The notes below the pieces were generated by a model. That model did no database searches and was not told where the DNA came from. It worked only from the letters and a program-made list of their open reading frames with translations. The position numbers and the translations under genes were made by a program. A stretch of DNA of 64,000 nt from assembly GCF_030540825.1 (NCBI RefSeq), contig NZ_JAUOEO010000001.1, positions 2,825,001-2,889,000 of the forward strand. The letters run 5' to 3'. The DNA comes from Flavivirga spongiicola. GTDB lineage: Bacteria > Bacteroidota > Bacteroidia > Flavobacteriales > Flavobacteriaceae. This document shows positions 45,076 through 54,369 of this stretch, one piece after another. The number at the start of each line of letters is the position of its first letter. Position 1 is the first letter of the stretch.

Positions 45076-46209
45076 ATGTCACAAAAAATAAAATTAGGAA
45101 TACTTGGCGGCGGCGGTGATTCCCTTATAGGTGTGCTACATAGAGTAGCTTCTTCAATGTATGATAAATATCAACTGGTTGGAGGTGTTTTTAACCCTGT
45201 TTGGGAAGAAAATATAGGTTTCGCACAGAAATTAGAATTATCTGCTAATCGCATTTATATAGATTTTGATACATTTATTGAAGAAGAATTAAAGCTTCCA
45301 GAGTCTGAAAGAATAGAAGTGGTCTCAGTACTTACACCAAATTTTTTGCACTTTCCTATGGCGAAAAAATTGATAGAGAATGGGTTTCATGTTATATGCG
45401 AAAAACCATTAACAACCACACTTGTTGAAGCTAAGATTTTAGAAAGCGCACTTAAAAAATCAAATACAGTTTTTGCAGTAACGTATACCTATACTGGGTA
45501 TCCTATGATTCGTCAAATGCGAGAAATGATTCAATCTGGTACTATAGGAGAAGTACAGAAAGTAGATGTTCAATATTATCAGGGATGGATAAACCCCATA
45601 CTACTGGATAAAGAATTACGAAAAACAATATGGCGCTTAGATCCTAAAAAAGCAGGAATAAGTAGTTGTATAGGAGATATTGGAACGCACGCTTTTAATA
45701 TGGCAGAATATTTAACAGGACAGAAAGTGAAATCAGTTCTGGCAGACCTTAATATGCGCTACGAGGACAATCAACTAGATGTGGATGGCACCATATTGAT
45801 ACGTTTTTCAGAATATGTTAAGGGTGTTATAAGATCAAGTCAAATTGCCACTGGAGAAGAAAATGGCCTTGAAGTAAAGATATATGGAACAAAAGGAGGA
45901 TTTAACTGGAAACAGGAAAATCCAAACTATCTATATTATTTAACAGAAGATAAGCCATTACAAGTATTAAAACCAGGACATGGTTACAATGGAGACGTGT
46001 CATTAAATGGGACGAAGTTACCACCTGGACATCCTGAAGGTATATTCGATTCTATGGGAAATATTTATTATGGTGTAGCAAAGGCAATTAGAAAGAAAAC
46101 ATACGATAGCGGTGAGTATCCAACAATGAATGACGGTGTTCGAGGTATGAAATTCATAGAAAAATGTGTTGAATCTCACAAGTCAGGAAATATTTGGTTA
46201 GATATATAG
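45076..46209 (+). CDS. cytoplasmic Gfo/Idh/MocA-family oxidoreductase
   Basis: NAD(P)-dependent sugar oxidoreductase without a signal peptide. Rossmann motif KLGILGGGGDSLIGVLHRVA, catalytic-lysine motif CEKPLTTTLVEA, and substrate-domain segments IRQMREMIQSGTIGEV and SCIGDIGTHAFNMAEYL. Family length (377). It may reduce 3-keto sugars after uptake, or oxidise intact disaccharides inside the cell. Confidence 0.9.
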   Translation: MSQKIKLGILGGGGDSLIGVLHRVASSMYDKYQLVGGVFNPVWEENIGFAQKLELSANRIYIDFDTFIEEELKLPESERIEVVSVLTPNFLHFPMAKKLIENGFHVICEKPLTTTLVEAKILESALKKSNTVFAVTYTYTGYPMIRQMREMIQSGTIGEVQKVDVQYYQGWINPILLDKELRKTIWRLDPKKAGISSCIGDIGTHAFNMAEYLTGQKVKSVLADLNMRYEDNQLDVDGTILIRFSEYVKGVIRSSQIATGEENGLEVKIYGTKGGFNWKQENPNYLYYLTEDKPLQVLKPGHGYNGDVSLNGTKLPPGHPEGIFDSMGNIYYGVAKAIRKKTYDSGEYPTMNDGVRGMKFIEKCVESHKSGNIWLDI

Positions 46210-46254
46210 AACAAGAAAATGATATCTAACCTAATTAAAAAATAAAATAAACAG

Positions 46255-47307
46255 ATGAAAACAATAAAAGGACCTGCTGTTTTTTTAGCACAATTTGCTG
46301 GAGATAATGCCCCATTTAATAGTTTGGACGGGATATGTGAATGGGCGTCAGGTTTAGGATATAAAGGCATACAAATTCCTACTTGGGAATCTCGCTTCAT
46401 AGATCTAGATAAAGCGGCATCAAGTAAAACATATTGCGATGAGTTAAAGGGGAAAGTGCAGTCTTATGGTCTGGAAATAACAGAACTGGCAACACATTTA
46501 CAAGGGCAACTCGTTGCGGTACATCCAGCATACGATTTAATGTTTGACAATTTTGCGCCGGATGATTGTAAAAACAATCCTAAAAAAAGAACAGAATGGG
46601 CCGTACAACAAGTTAAAAACGCTGCTATTGCCAGTAAGCATTTAGGCATTAAAGCGCATGCTACATTTTCTGGATCGTTACTTTGGCATACCATATACCC
46701 ATGGCCTCAAGCGCCAAACGGATTGGTAGAAATGGGTTTTGAAGAATTGGCTAAACGGTGGCTTCCCATTTTAGATGTTTTTGAAGATAACGGGGTAGAC
46801 CTTTGTTACGAAATACATCCAGGAGAGGATTTACATGACGGGGTGACATTTGAACGTTTCTTAAAAGCGACGGGAAATCATAAACGTGTTAATATATTGT
46901 ACGATCCAAGTCATTTTGTATTGCAACAATTAGACTATTTAAAATACATTGATTATTACCATGAGTTTATTAAAATGTTTCATGTAAAGGATGCAGAATT
47001 TAATCCATCTGGAAAAAGTGGCGTGTATGGTGGTTTTCAAAGTTGGAAAGATAGGGCAGGAAGATTTAGGTCTTTAGGTGATGGACAAGTAGATTTTAAA
47101 AGTGTTTTTTCTAAATTAACCAAGTATGGATGTGATGTTTGGGCAGTTATGGAATGGGAATGCTGTATAAAAGCTTCTGCTCAAGGAGCCAAAGAAGGTG
47201 CGCCTTTTATTCAAAAGCATATTATTGAAGCTACAGAAAAAGGATTTGATGATTTTGCTGGCGGTGAAATTGGTAAAGAACAGTTAAAGAAAATACTCGG
47301 AATATAA
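46255..47307 (+). CDS. cytoplasmic TIM-barrel sugar isomerase/epimerase
   Basis: 350-residue AP-endonuclease-2 fold without signal. Metal-site segments VDLCYEIHPGEDLHDG, NILYDPSHFVLQQLDYL, KMFHVKDAEF and VWAVMEWECC are intact. The neighbours suggest a keto-sugar substrate. Confidence 0.88.
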   Translation: MKTIKGPAVFLAQFAGDNAPFNSLDGICEWASGLGYKGIQIPTWESRFIDLDKAASSKTYCDELKGKVQSYGLEITELATHLQGQLVAVHPAYDLMFDNFAPDDCKNNPKKRTEWAVQQVKNAAIASKHLGIKAHATFSGSLLWHTIYPWPQAPNGLVEMGFEELAKRWLPILDVFEDNGVDLCYEIHPGEDLHDGVTFERFLKATGNHKRVNILYDPSHFVLQQLDYLKYIDYYHEFIKMFHVKDAEFNPSGKSGVYGGFQSWKDRAGRFRSLGDGQVDFKSVFSKLTKYGCDVWAVMEWECCIKASAQGAKEGAPFIQKHIIEATEKGFDDFAGGEIGKEQLKKILGI

Positions 47308-47340
47308 CTCAATTAATAATTTTATAAATTAAGGAACCTC

Positions 47341-49059
47341 ATGCAAATAAAAGAATCTCCTGAAACTTTTGATGTTATTATTGTTGGTTCTGGAGCTGGT
47401 GGAGGTATGGCTACTAAAATACTCTCTGAAGCTGGTTTAAACATAGCAGTCATAGAAGCTGGTCCATTTTACGATCCTGCAGATCCGGTTTCACGTACGC
47501 AGCTAAAATGGTCTTATGAATCGCCTAGAAGGGGTGCTGGATCCACAAGAGATTTTGGCGATTTTGATGCTGCTTATGGTGGGTGGGATATAGAAGGAGA
47601 GCCATATACAAAAAAACACGGGACAAAATTTGATTGGTTTAGATCTAGAATGTTGGGAGGAAGAACCAATCACTGGGGAAGAATTTCCTTAAGGTTTGGA
47701 CCATTGGATTTTAAAAGAAAAAGTATAGATGGCTTAGGTGATAACTGGCCCATTTCTTATGAAGATGTTAAACCTTATTATGATAAGGTCGATAAACTCA
47801 TTGGTGTTTTTGGAAGCAAAGAAAATTTACCGAATGATCCTGATGGTTTCTTTTTACCAGCACCAAAACCGAGACTCCATGAGTTATATTATATTAAAGG
47901 AGCAAGAAAGGCTAACATACCTGTATACCCTTCACGCTTATCCATTTTAACAAAACCCATAAACGATAGTAGAGGTGTTTGTTTTTATTGTGCTCAGTGT
48001 AGTAGGTCATGCAGTGTTTATGCGGATTTTTCTTCAGGGTCCTGCTTGATATTTCCAGCACAAAAATCTGGAGGGCAGATAAAACTCTATACCAACTCTA
48101 TGGTAAGAGAAGTTGTTACAGACGATTCTGGTAAAGCAACAGGTGTTATTTTTATTAATAAGCTGGATAGAAAAGAATATAAATTAAATGCCAAAGTAGT
48201 TGTTTTGGCAGCCTCAGCATGTAGTACCGCAAGAATTTTACTAAATTCTAAAAGTAAAGTTCATAAAGATGGATTAGGAAATAGTAGCGGATTAGTTGGT
48301 AGATATTTACATGATTCTACGGGTACCGATCGGGTAGCATTTGTTCCTGAATTAATGAATAGAGAGACTTACAATGAAGATGGCGTTGGAGGTATGCATG
48401 TGTATTCACCTTGGTGGGGTAATCATAAAAAGTTAAATTTCCCAAGAGGATATCATACTGAAATCTGGGGTGGGCTAGGTATGCCTAGTTATGGATTTGG
48501 GTTTAATATAACGGGGTTAAATAAATTTATAGGTGGTCAGGTAGGCGGTTATGGAAATAGTTTAAGAGATGATATTAAGAGATTTTATGGAGCAGTTATA
48601 GGGATTGCTGGTAGAGGTGAAAGTATTCCGGTGGAAAGTAATTACTGTGAGATAGACCCTGATGTTGTTGATGAATGGGGGATTCCTGTATTGAGATTTC
48701 ATTATGAATGGAGTCAACATGAAAAATTACAGGCAAAGCATATGCATCAAACATTTGAAGACATTTTTGATGGTATGGGCGCACAAGTGTTAGGGGATAG
48801 ACCAAATAAAGAGAATGACTATGGGCTGTTAACTCCTGGGAGGATCATTCATGAAGTCGGAACAACAAGGATGGGAGACGATCCTAAAAAATCGGTTACA
48901 AATAAGTATCAGCAATTACACGATGTTGATAATGTTTTTATTGTTGATGCAGGTCCTTTTGTATCACAGGCAGACAAAAACCCGACATGGACCATACTGG
49001 CTTTGTCATGGAGAACCTGTGATTATATTGTAAGTGAATTGAAAAAACAAAATATTTAA
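47341..49059 (+). CDS. GMC-family FAD sugar dehydrogenase with predicted 3Fe-4S site, second copy
   Basis: 572 residues, the same length as the leftward-arm enzyme but clearly diverged. FAD motif DVIIVGSGAGGGMATKIL, His504 (IIHEVGTTRMG) and Asn547 (DKNPTWTI). C214-x5-C220-x3-C224 matches the 3Fe-4S spacing, with an extra C217 between. There is no signal peptide; export is expected through the Tat-bearing subunit 3 encoded next. The divergence suggests a different sugar from the first GMC enzyme. Confidence 0.92.
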   Translation: MQIKESPETFDVIIVGSGAGGGMATKILSEAGLNIAVIEAGPFYDPADPVSRTQLKWSYESPRRGAGSTRDFGDFDAAYGGWDIEGEPYTKKHGTKFDWFRSRMLGGRTNHWGRISLRFGPLDFKRKSIDGLGDNWPISYEDVKPYYDKVDKLIGVFGSKENLPNDPDGFFLPAPKPRLHELYYIKGARKANIPVYPSRLSILTKPINDSRGVCFYCAQCSRSCSVYADFSSGSCLIFPAQKSGGQIKLYTNSMVREVVTDDSGKATGVIFINKLDRKEYKLNAKVVVLAASACSTARILLNSKSKVHKDGLGNSSGLVGRYLHDSTGTDRVAFVPELMNRETYNEDGVGGMHVYSPWWGNHKKLNFPRGYHTEIWGGLGMPSYGFGFNITGLNKFIGGQVGGYGNSLRDDIKRFYGAVIGIAGRGESIPVESNYCEIDPDVVDEWGIPVLRFHYEWSQHEKLQAKHMHQTFEDIFDGMGAQVLGDRPNKENDYGLLTPGRIIHEVGTTRMGDDPKKSVTNKYQQLHDVDNVFIVDAGPFVSQADKNPTWTILALSWRTCDYIVSELKKQNI

Positions 49060-49234
49060 AGATGAAGTGTTTTAAGTTTTTTATAATTGGCTGCAAAATG
49101 CCCTTTCATCCCCACATTTTGTCTTTTTCTTACTCCATAGCGATGCTATGCAGCTCAAAAAAGCCTTCATTAGGGAATGAAATTACTATTTTTCGCTTTA
49201 ATCAAAAAAGTTTAAACCACTTCAATTTGTAGAC
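49060..49234. other. spacer with small hairpin between GMC and subunit 3 genes
   Basis: 175 nt without a gene, unusually long within an operon. It contains CATAGC-GAT-GCTATG, a 6-bp hairpin near 49137-49151. This may tune expression of the second half of the operon. Confidence 0.35.
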
Positions 49235-49942
49235 ATGAAAAGACGTGATAGCATTAAGACCATACTGTTAGGTTCTGTAGCCACAGGATTAGTACTAAAT
49301 GGATGTACTACAAAAACACCATCTGTTGATGAACTACCCGAGATTAAAGAAGTACCCTTATATGGTCGAACAGAAGAGGAGACTTTAAGAGATCAAGAAT
49401 TGTTCGAATCCAATTTTTTTAATGAGCACGAGCTTGCCACCATAGCGGTTTTGTGTGATATTATACTTCCCAAGAGTGATCCATATGTTTCTGCGACAGA
49501 TGCAGGTGTAAAAGAGTTTATAGATTTTATTGTTAAAGATATAGAGAAACAACAAATACCATTAAGAGGTGGTATTATGTGGTTAGATAGTTTTAGTAAT
49601 AAGTTGTATAACAAAGCATTTATTACATGTACAGACGAGGAGCAATTTTATATTTGTGATCAAATAGCATATCCGGAAAAAACAAAGCCAGAACTCATAC
49701 AAGGAGAAGCATTTTTTACAAGAATGCGTAATTTAACGCTAACAGGCTATTACACTTCAAAAGAAGGTATCAAAGAATTAGGTTATAAAGGAAACACGCC
49801 AAACATTTGGGATGGTGTGCCCGAAGAGATTCTTAAAAAGCATGGGTTTAAATATGAAGAAGCATGGTTGGCTAAATGTGTAGATCAATCCAATAGAAGT
49901 AATATTGCAAAATGGGATGACGAAGGAAATTTGATTAGTTGA
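49235..49942 (+). CDS. gluconate 2-dehydrogenase subunit 3-like lipoprotein with Tat signal
   Basis: MKRRDSIKTILLGSVATG carries a twin-arginine motif followed by VLNGC, a likely lipobox, so the small subunit may anchor its GMC partner to the membrane. The subunit 3 domain follows (LATIAVLCDIILPKSDPYVS, GVKEFIDFIVKD, DEEQFYICDQI). Unlike the leftward arm, here it lies 175 nt after the GMC gene instead of overlapping it. Confidence 0.9.
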   Translation: MKRRDSIKTILLGSVATGLVLNGCTTKTPSVDELPEIKEVPLYGRTEEETLRDQELFESNFFNEHELATIAVLCDIILPKSDPYVSATDAGVKEFIDFIVKDIEKQQIPLRGGIMWLDSFSNKLYNKAFITCTDEEQFYICDQIAYPEKTKPELIQGEAFFTRMRNLTLTGYYTSKEGIKELGYKGNTPNIWDGVPEEILKKHGFKYEEAWLAKCVDQSNRSNIAKWDDEGNLIS

Positions 49943-49962
49943 AAATTGAAAAAATTATAGTT

Positions 49963-50724
49963 ATGAAATATTTAAAGTTAATGCCTATAAAACCATTAAT
50001 CTATTTACTAATTATGCTAATGGTTACAACTTCTTGTAAACTACGAAAAGGGAAAACATCTATTGAAGAAAGAAAGGTTGACGTTGCTGAAAAGAAAATG
50101 ACTGAAGAATGGGTAACGCTTTTTGATGGATCATCTTTTAATAACTGGCGCGGATATTTATCAGATAAGATGCCTTCTGAATGGTCCATTGAAGATGGAA
50201 CTATGGCTTTTACCCCAGGAGAACATGGCGGAAAAAATATTATAACAAAAGAAAAATATACCAATTTTGTCTTATCACTTGAATGGAAGATTTCAGAATT
50301 AGGTAATAGTGGTATTTTTTGGAGTGTTTTTGAAGACGAGGCTTTTCCTGAAGCCTATCAAACAGGACCAGAAATACAAGTATTAGACAACAAAAAATAT
50401 GCAGACGCAGAAGTGAATCACAAACACCACCAAGCCGGGGCACTATACGATATGGTGCCACCTGCTCATGATGTCTGCAAGCCAGCTGGAGAATGGAACA
50501 CATGTTTAATCAAGGTGGATCATAAGTCAAATTCTGGTAGTGTTACATTAAACGGAACAGTCATAGCAGAATTTGCTGTTCATGGCTCGACATGGGATGC
50601 CTTAGTTGCAAAATCAAAGTTTAAGGACTGGAAAGGCTTTGGGAAACATCAGACGGGTCATATAGGACTTCAAGATCATGGTAATAAAGTTTGGTTTAGA
50701 AATATTAAGATTAAAAAATTATAA
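49963..50724 (+). CDS. DUF1080 lipoprotein (3-keto-disaccharide hydrolase family)
   Basis: Lipoprotein (LMVTTSC) with one DUF1080 domain: WVTLFDGSSFNNWRGYLSDK, LGNSGIFWSVFEDE, PEIQVLDNKKYADAEVNHKH and HIGLQDHGNKVWFRNIKIKKL. The ATG at 49963 is chosen; the open frame extends back to a TTG overlapping the previous gene. It likely cleaves the keto-glycoside made by the adjacent GMC enzyme. Confidence 0.88.
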   Translation: MKYLKLMPIKPLIYLLIMLMVTTSCKLRKGKTSIEERKVDVAEKKMTEEWVTLFDGSSFNNWRGYLSDKMPSEWSIEDGTMAFTPGEHGGKNIITKEKYTNFVLSLEWKISELGNSGIFWSVFEDEAFPEAYQTGPEIQVLDNKKYADAEVNHKHHQAGALYDMVPPAHDVCKPAGEWNTCLIKVDHKSNSGSVTLNGTVIAEFAVHGSTWDALVAKSKFKDWKGFGKHQTGHIGLQDHGNKVWFRNIKIKKL

Positions 50725-50728
50725 AGTT

Positions 50729-51535
50729 TTGAATATTAGAAAAATAACCCTAATAATATTAGTGACACCTTGTCTTTTTGCATGTACCAATGGTAAAGAA
50801 AATAAAACTTCTATAGAGATAGAGGCAGAAGAGGAAGTCGTACTTAAAGAACCAACAACTCCCGAAGAAACAGAGCTTTATAAACCTATACCGCCAACGG
50901 TTAACCCTACAGGGCAAAATGGCGTTCCGAGTGATGCTATGGTGTTATTTAATGGTGAGAATTTAGACCGTTGGGTGCATGCTAAAGATCAGACACCAGC
51001 ACAGTGGATTTTAAATGATGATGGTTCGATGACCGTTAAAGACAAATCTGGAGATATTCAAACGAAGCAAGAATTTGATTGTATACAGTTACATATAGAA
51101 TGGCGGTCTTCACCAGAGAAAAGAGCAAGTGGGCAAAGTAGAAGTAATAGTGGTGTTTTTCTTCAAGAACGTTATGAAGTACAGGTTTTAGATAATAATG
51201 ATAACGATACTTATGTTAACGGACAAGTTGGATCTATTTACAAACAATCCATTCCTTTAGTAAAAGCCTCAGTGCCAACTGGCGAATGGAATGCCTATGA
51301 TATTATTTATCACGCTCCAGAATTCAATTCTGAAGGAAAAAAAACAAAATCTGGAACGATTACCGTGTTACACAATGGCATTTTAATTCAAGACCATTAT
51401 GAAATAAAAGGAACGACACCATATATTGGTTGGCCTAAAAATAATCCACATGGTAAGGGCGCAATAAGACTTCAGGACCACCATGATAATAGCGGTGTAA
51501 GCTATAGAAATATTTGGGTTAGGGAGTTGCATTAA
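50729..51535 (+). CDS. DUF1080 lipoprotein, second in tandem
   Basis: Lipoprotein with signal ending in CLFAC and an acidic linker (IEAEEEVVLKEPTTPEETEL), then a DUF1080 domain: MVLFNGENLDRWVHAKDQTP, NSGVFLQERYEVQVLDN and AIRLQDHHDNSGVSYRNIWV. Start unclear: TTG at 50729 gives a normal-length lipoprotein signal. ATG at 50678 would overlap the previous gene by 47 nt and add a hydrophilic leader. Two unlike DUF1080 enzymes in a row suggest two linkage types or sequential steps. Confidence 0.84.
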   Translation: MNIRKITLIILVTPCLFACTNGKENKTSIEIEAEEEVVLKEPTTPEETELYKPIPPTVNPTGQNGVPSDAMVLFNGENLDRWVHAKDQTPAQWILNDDGSMTVKDKSGDIQTKQEFDCIQLHIEWRSSPEKRASGQSRSNSGVFLQERYEVQVLDNNDNDTYVNGQVGSIYKQSIPLVKASVPTGEWNAYDIIYHAPEFNSEGKKTKSGTITVLHNGILIQDHYEIKGTTPYIGWPKNNPHGKGAIRLQDHHDNSGVSYRNIWVRELH

Positions 51536-52027
51536 TGTTTATTGGTGCAATTTAATTTGGCCGAACTAAAATGTAAACCATGAGAATATTAGGGGAGTCA
51601 TTTGGGAATAAAAATAGTCTCTTCTAAAAAATGGCTTGTATTTCATATGATGTTTTGGTTGTTTTAAATACTGTTTAAGTCACTTTGCTTCTTTTTTTTT
51701 CTTATCACTAGCTATAAACAAATACTTTTATCGAATATTTTAGAAGCCATATTATTTAAAATGGTAATATGAATATTTTATTATCTTAGGCATGAACATT
51801 TTTTAGTTAGTGAACATTCAGACGATCTATATAGTGTAAATTCCATTTGTTCTTTTAAAAAATGATCTAATATAGCACCAGCAGTTTAAAATCAAAAAGA
51901 GGTTTGTTAACACAACATAGAAATAATGAGTAACTTGTTAAAAATGAAAACCTTAATTTTTTTATTATATTATTAAACAAAAAACACCAAAATAAAAGTA
52001 TTATTTCTGCAACTTAATTATAAATAA
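51536..52027. other. intergenic region before the efflux operon
   Basis: About 490 nt without a clear gene. On the minus strand at 51781-51885 a 34-codon stop-free stretch (AILDHFLKEQMEFTLYRSS, then ECSLTKKCSC) ends in TAA but has no start; it may be a gene remnant or chance. The promoter of the efflux operon presumably lies near 51950-52020. Confidence 0.35.
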
Positions 52028-54358
52028 ATGAAAAAATCCCTCTTATTTTTCTTTGTGCTTATTTTTCAATTAAATTATTCTCAAACGATAAAGATAGGCT
52101 TACTTACAGATAAAAATTCTCCGGAAGTGAAACCTTTGTTAGAACAGCTAAAAACTGAAATCAGAGCAGTCTTAGGTCAAGGGAAAACAGTAAACTTTAA
52201 AAACGTACTTTCAAACAATTATAATTTAGAAACCGCAAAGGCTAATTATGAATCATTAGTTAATAGTGATGCAGATATTATTTTGGCTTTTGGAGTTATG
52301 GATAACATCGTTTTGAGTCAACAGGAAAGTTATACCAAGCCTGTTATTGTTTTCGGTTCCATTAATTCAGATTTTATAAACCTACCACGAGAGCAGAAAA
52401 CATCTGGGATTAACAACATTACATATATTATCGCTCCGTTGTCTTATAAGAAGGATTTGAACGCCTTTAAAACTATTTATAATTATAAAAATATCGGCAT
52501 TATTATAGATGATTACATTATAGATGCGCTTCCATTGGAGACCGTATTTAACCCATATTTTCAGAAAGAAGGAAAACAGTATCGTTTAATTCCGTTATCT
52601 GAAAATGGATTGAGTGCCTCAGATTTAGATGGCATTGATGCCGTTTATCTTGCTGGTGGTTTTGATTTTAGTAATGCTCAATTTGAGGAACTAACATCAA
52701 TGATTAACACTAAGAAACTACCCTCATTTTCGGCTAACAGAGTTAAGGATGTAGAGCGAGGCATATTAGCAACCAATCAACCTCAAACCAATTTAGATCA
52801 GTTTTTTAGACGCATAGCTTTAAATGTTGAGGCCATAGTAAATGGTACCAATGCTTCAGAATTACCTCTACTCCTTGAATATAAAAACAAACTAACTATT
52901 AATTACGAGACTGCAAAACGTATTGATTTCCCATTGCGGTATGCCATGTTAGGTTCAGCAGATTTTATAGGAGGTAGCACAAAACCTAAAACTGAAAATT
53001 CATTGTCTATATTAGATATTATGCGTGGTGTTTTAGATCAAAATTTAGGATTATCTTCAAATAAGAAGAGTATTGAGTTAAGTAGCCAAGATGTTAAAAT
53101 TGCTAAAAGCGGTTATTTGCCAAATGTTACTGCTGGTGTCAGCGGTGTTTATCTAGACCCAAGAGTAGCAGAAATTTCTAATGGTAGTAATCCAGAAATT
53201 TCAACATCTGGAAATGTTGTTTTGGAACAATTGATTTATTCTGAAAGTGCTTCAGCAAATATTGATATTAAAGAAGATTTACAAAAAGCACAAGAAGCTG
53301 TTTATAATGCGAGTGAATTAGATGCTTTATTAAATGCATCAGTAGCTTATTTTAATGCTTTAATTTTAAAGACTAACACAAATATTCAAAACCAAAATTT
53401 ACAGATTACAAAACGTAATTTGGAGCTGGCTGAGCAAAATTTTGAAGGCGGCGCATCTGGCAAATCAGATGTGTTGCGTTTTAGAAGTCAGTTAGCACAA
53501 AACACACAAAACCTTATTGATGCTGGAAATCAATTAAGACAAGCCTATTTTACGATTAATCAGTTAATGAATTCACCTATCAATAAAGACATAGATATTA
53601 ATGATGCGATGCTTTCTGAAGGTGTTTTTGAAAATTATAAATACGAAGACTTCTATACGATTTTAGATGATCCAAAATTACAACCTGCATTAATTGAATT
53701 TTTAGTAAAAGAAGGAAAGAAAAACGCACCAGAATTAAAAAATATCAATTATAACTTAAGTGCTAATGACCGTACTTATAGATTGAATGATACAGGGCGT
53801 TTTATTCCAACCGTAGCTTTACAAGGGCAATATAATTTAGCTATTTCGCAATCAGGAAAAGGGTCGACTGTGCCTGATGGCTTTCCGGTTACGCCAGACG
53901 GAACATATAATTTTGGATTAAATGTATCATTACCAATATTCAATCAAAACCAAAGAAATATAAATCGTCAAACGGCTAAAATTCAAGAAGAGCAGTTAGG
54001 TTATGAAAAAGAAAATATAGAACTAAATATAGAGAAGAATGTCAACGATATTGTTTTAGACTTAATTAGTGAAATAGCAAATATTGAAATCTCTAAAGTA
54101 TCTGAAGAAACAGCAAAAGAAAGTTTGGAACTTACACAAAATGCTTACAAACAAGGAGCTGTTCCTGTCATTCAATTAATTGATGCACAAACCAATTATT
54201 TACAAACCCAATTAGCAAGTGCTACAGCAAATTATAATTACTTACTAACATCCATGCAGTTAGAGCGTGCTATTGGATATTTCTTTTTAGTACATACAGA
54301 AGCCGAAAATCAACAATTCATTCAAAGCGTTAACCAATATATTTTGAGTAAAAACTAA
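52028..54358 (+). CDS. TolC-type outer-membrane channel fused to an ABC substrate-binding-like domain
   Basis: Exported protein of 776 residues. After a signal (LNYSQ), residues about 20-310 form a type-1 periplasmic-binding-like domain (IKIGLLTDKN, DADIILAFGVMDNIVL, KPVIVFGSINS, NIGIIIDDYII, DAVYLAGGFDFS) of the ABC_sub_bind type. Residues about 325-776 are a TolC channel with the usual two repeats (SSQDVKIAKSGYLPNVTAGVS, LAEQNFEGGASGKSDVLRFR, QNAYKQGAVPVIQLIDAQTNYL). Ordinary TolC proteins are about 430-500 residues long. It is first in an operon with an adaptor and an RND pump. The extra domain may sense or deliver substrate. Confidence 0.87.
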   Translation: MKKSLLFFFVLIFQLNYSQTIKIGLLTDKNSPEVKPLLEQLKTEIRAVLGQGKTVNFKNVLSNNYNLETAKANYESLVNSDADIILAFGVMDNIVLSQQESYTKPVIVFGSINSDFINLPREQKTSGINNITYIIAPLSYKKDLNAFKTIYNYKNIGIIIDDYIIDALPLETVFNPYFQKEGKQYRLIPLSENGLSASDLDGIDAVYLAGGFDFSNAQFEELTSMINTKKLPSFSANRVKDVERGILATNQPQTNLDQFFRRIALNVEAIVNGTNASELPLLLEYKNKLTINYETAKRIDFPLRYAMLGSADFIGGSTKPKTENSLSILDIMRGVLDQNLGLSSNKKSIELSSQDVKIAKSGYLPNVTAGVSGVYLDPRVAEISNGSNPEISTSGNVVLEQLIYSESASANIDIKEDLQKAQEAVYNASELDALLNASVAYFNALILKTNTNIQNQNLQITKRNLELAEQNFEGGASGKSDVLRFRSQLAQNTQNLIDAGNQLRQAYFTINQLMNSPINKDIDINDAMLSEGVFENYKYEDFYTILDDPKLQPALIEFLVKEGKKNAPELKNINYNLSANDRTYRLNDTGRFIPTVALQGQYNLAISQSGKGSTVPDGFPVTPDGTYNFGLNVSLPIFNQNQRNINRQTAKIQEEQLGYEKENIELNIEKNVNDIVLDLISEIANIEISKVSEETAKESLELTQNAYKQGAVPVIQLIDAQTNYLQTQLASATANYNYLLTSMQLERAIGYFFLVHTEAENQQFIQSVNQYILSKN

Positions 54359-54369
54359 CAACTATCATT

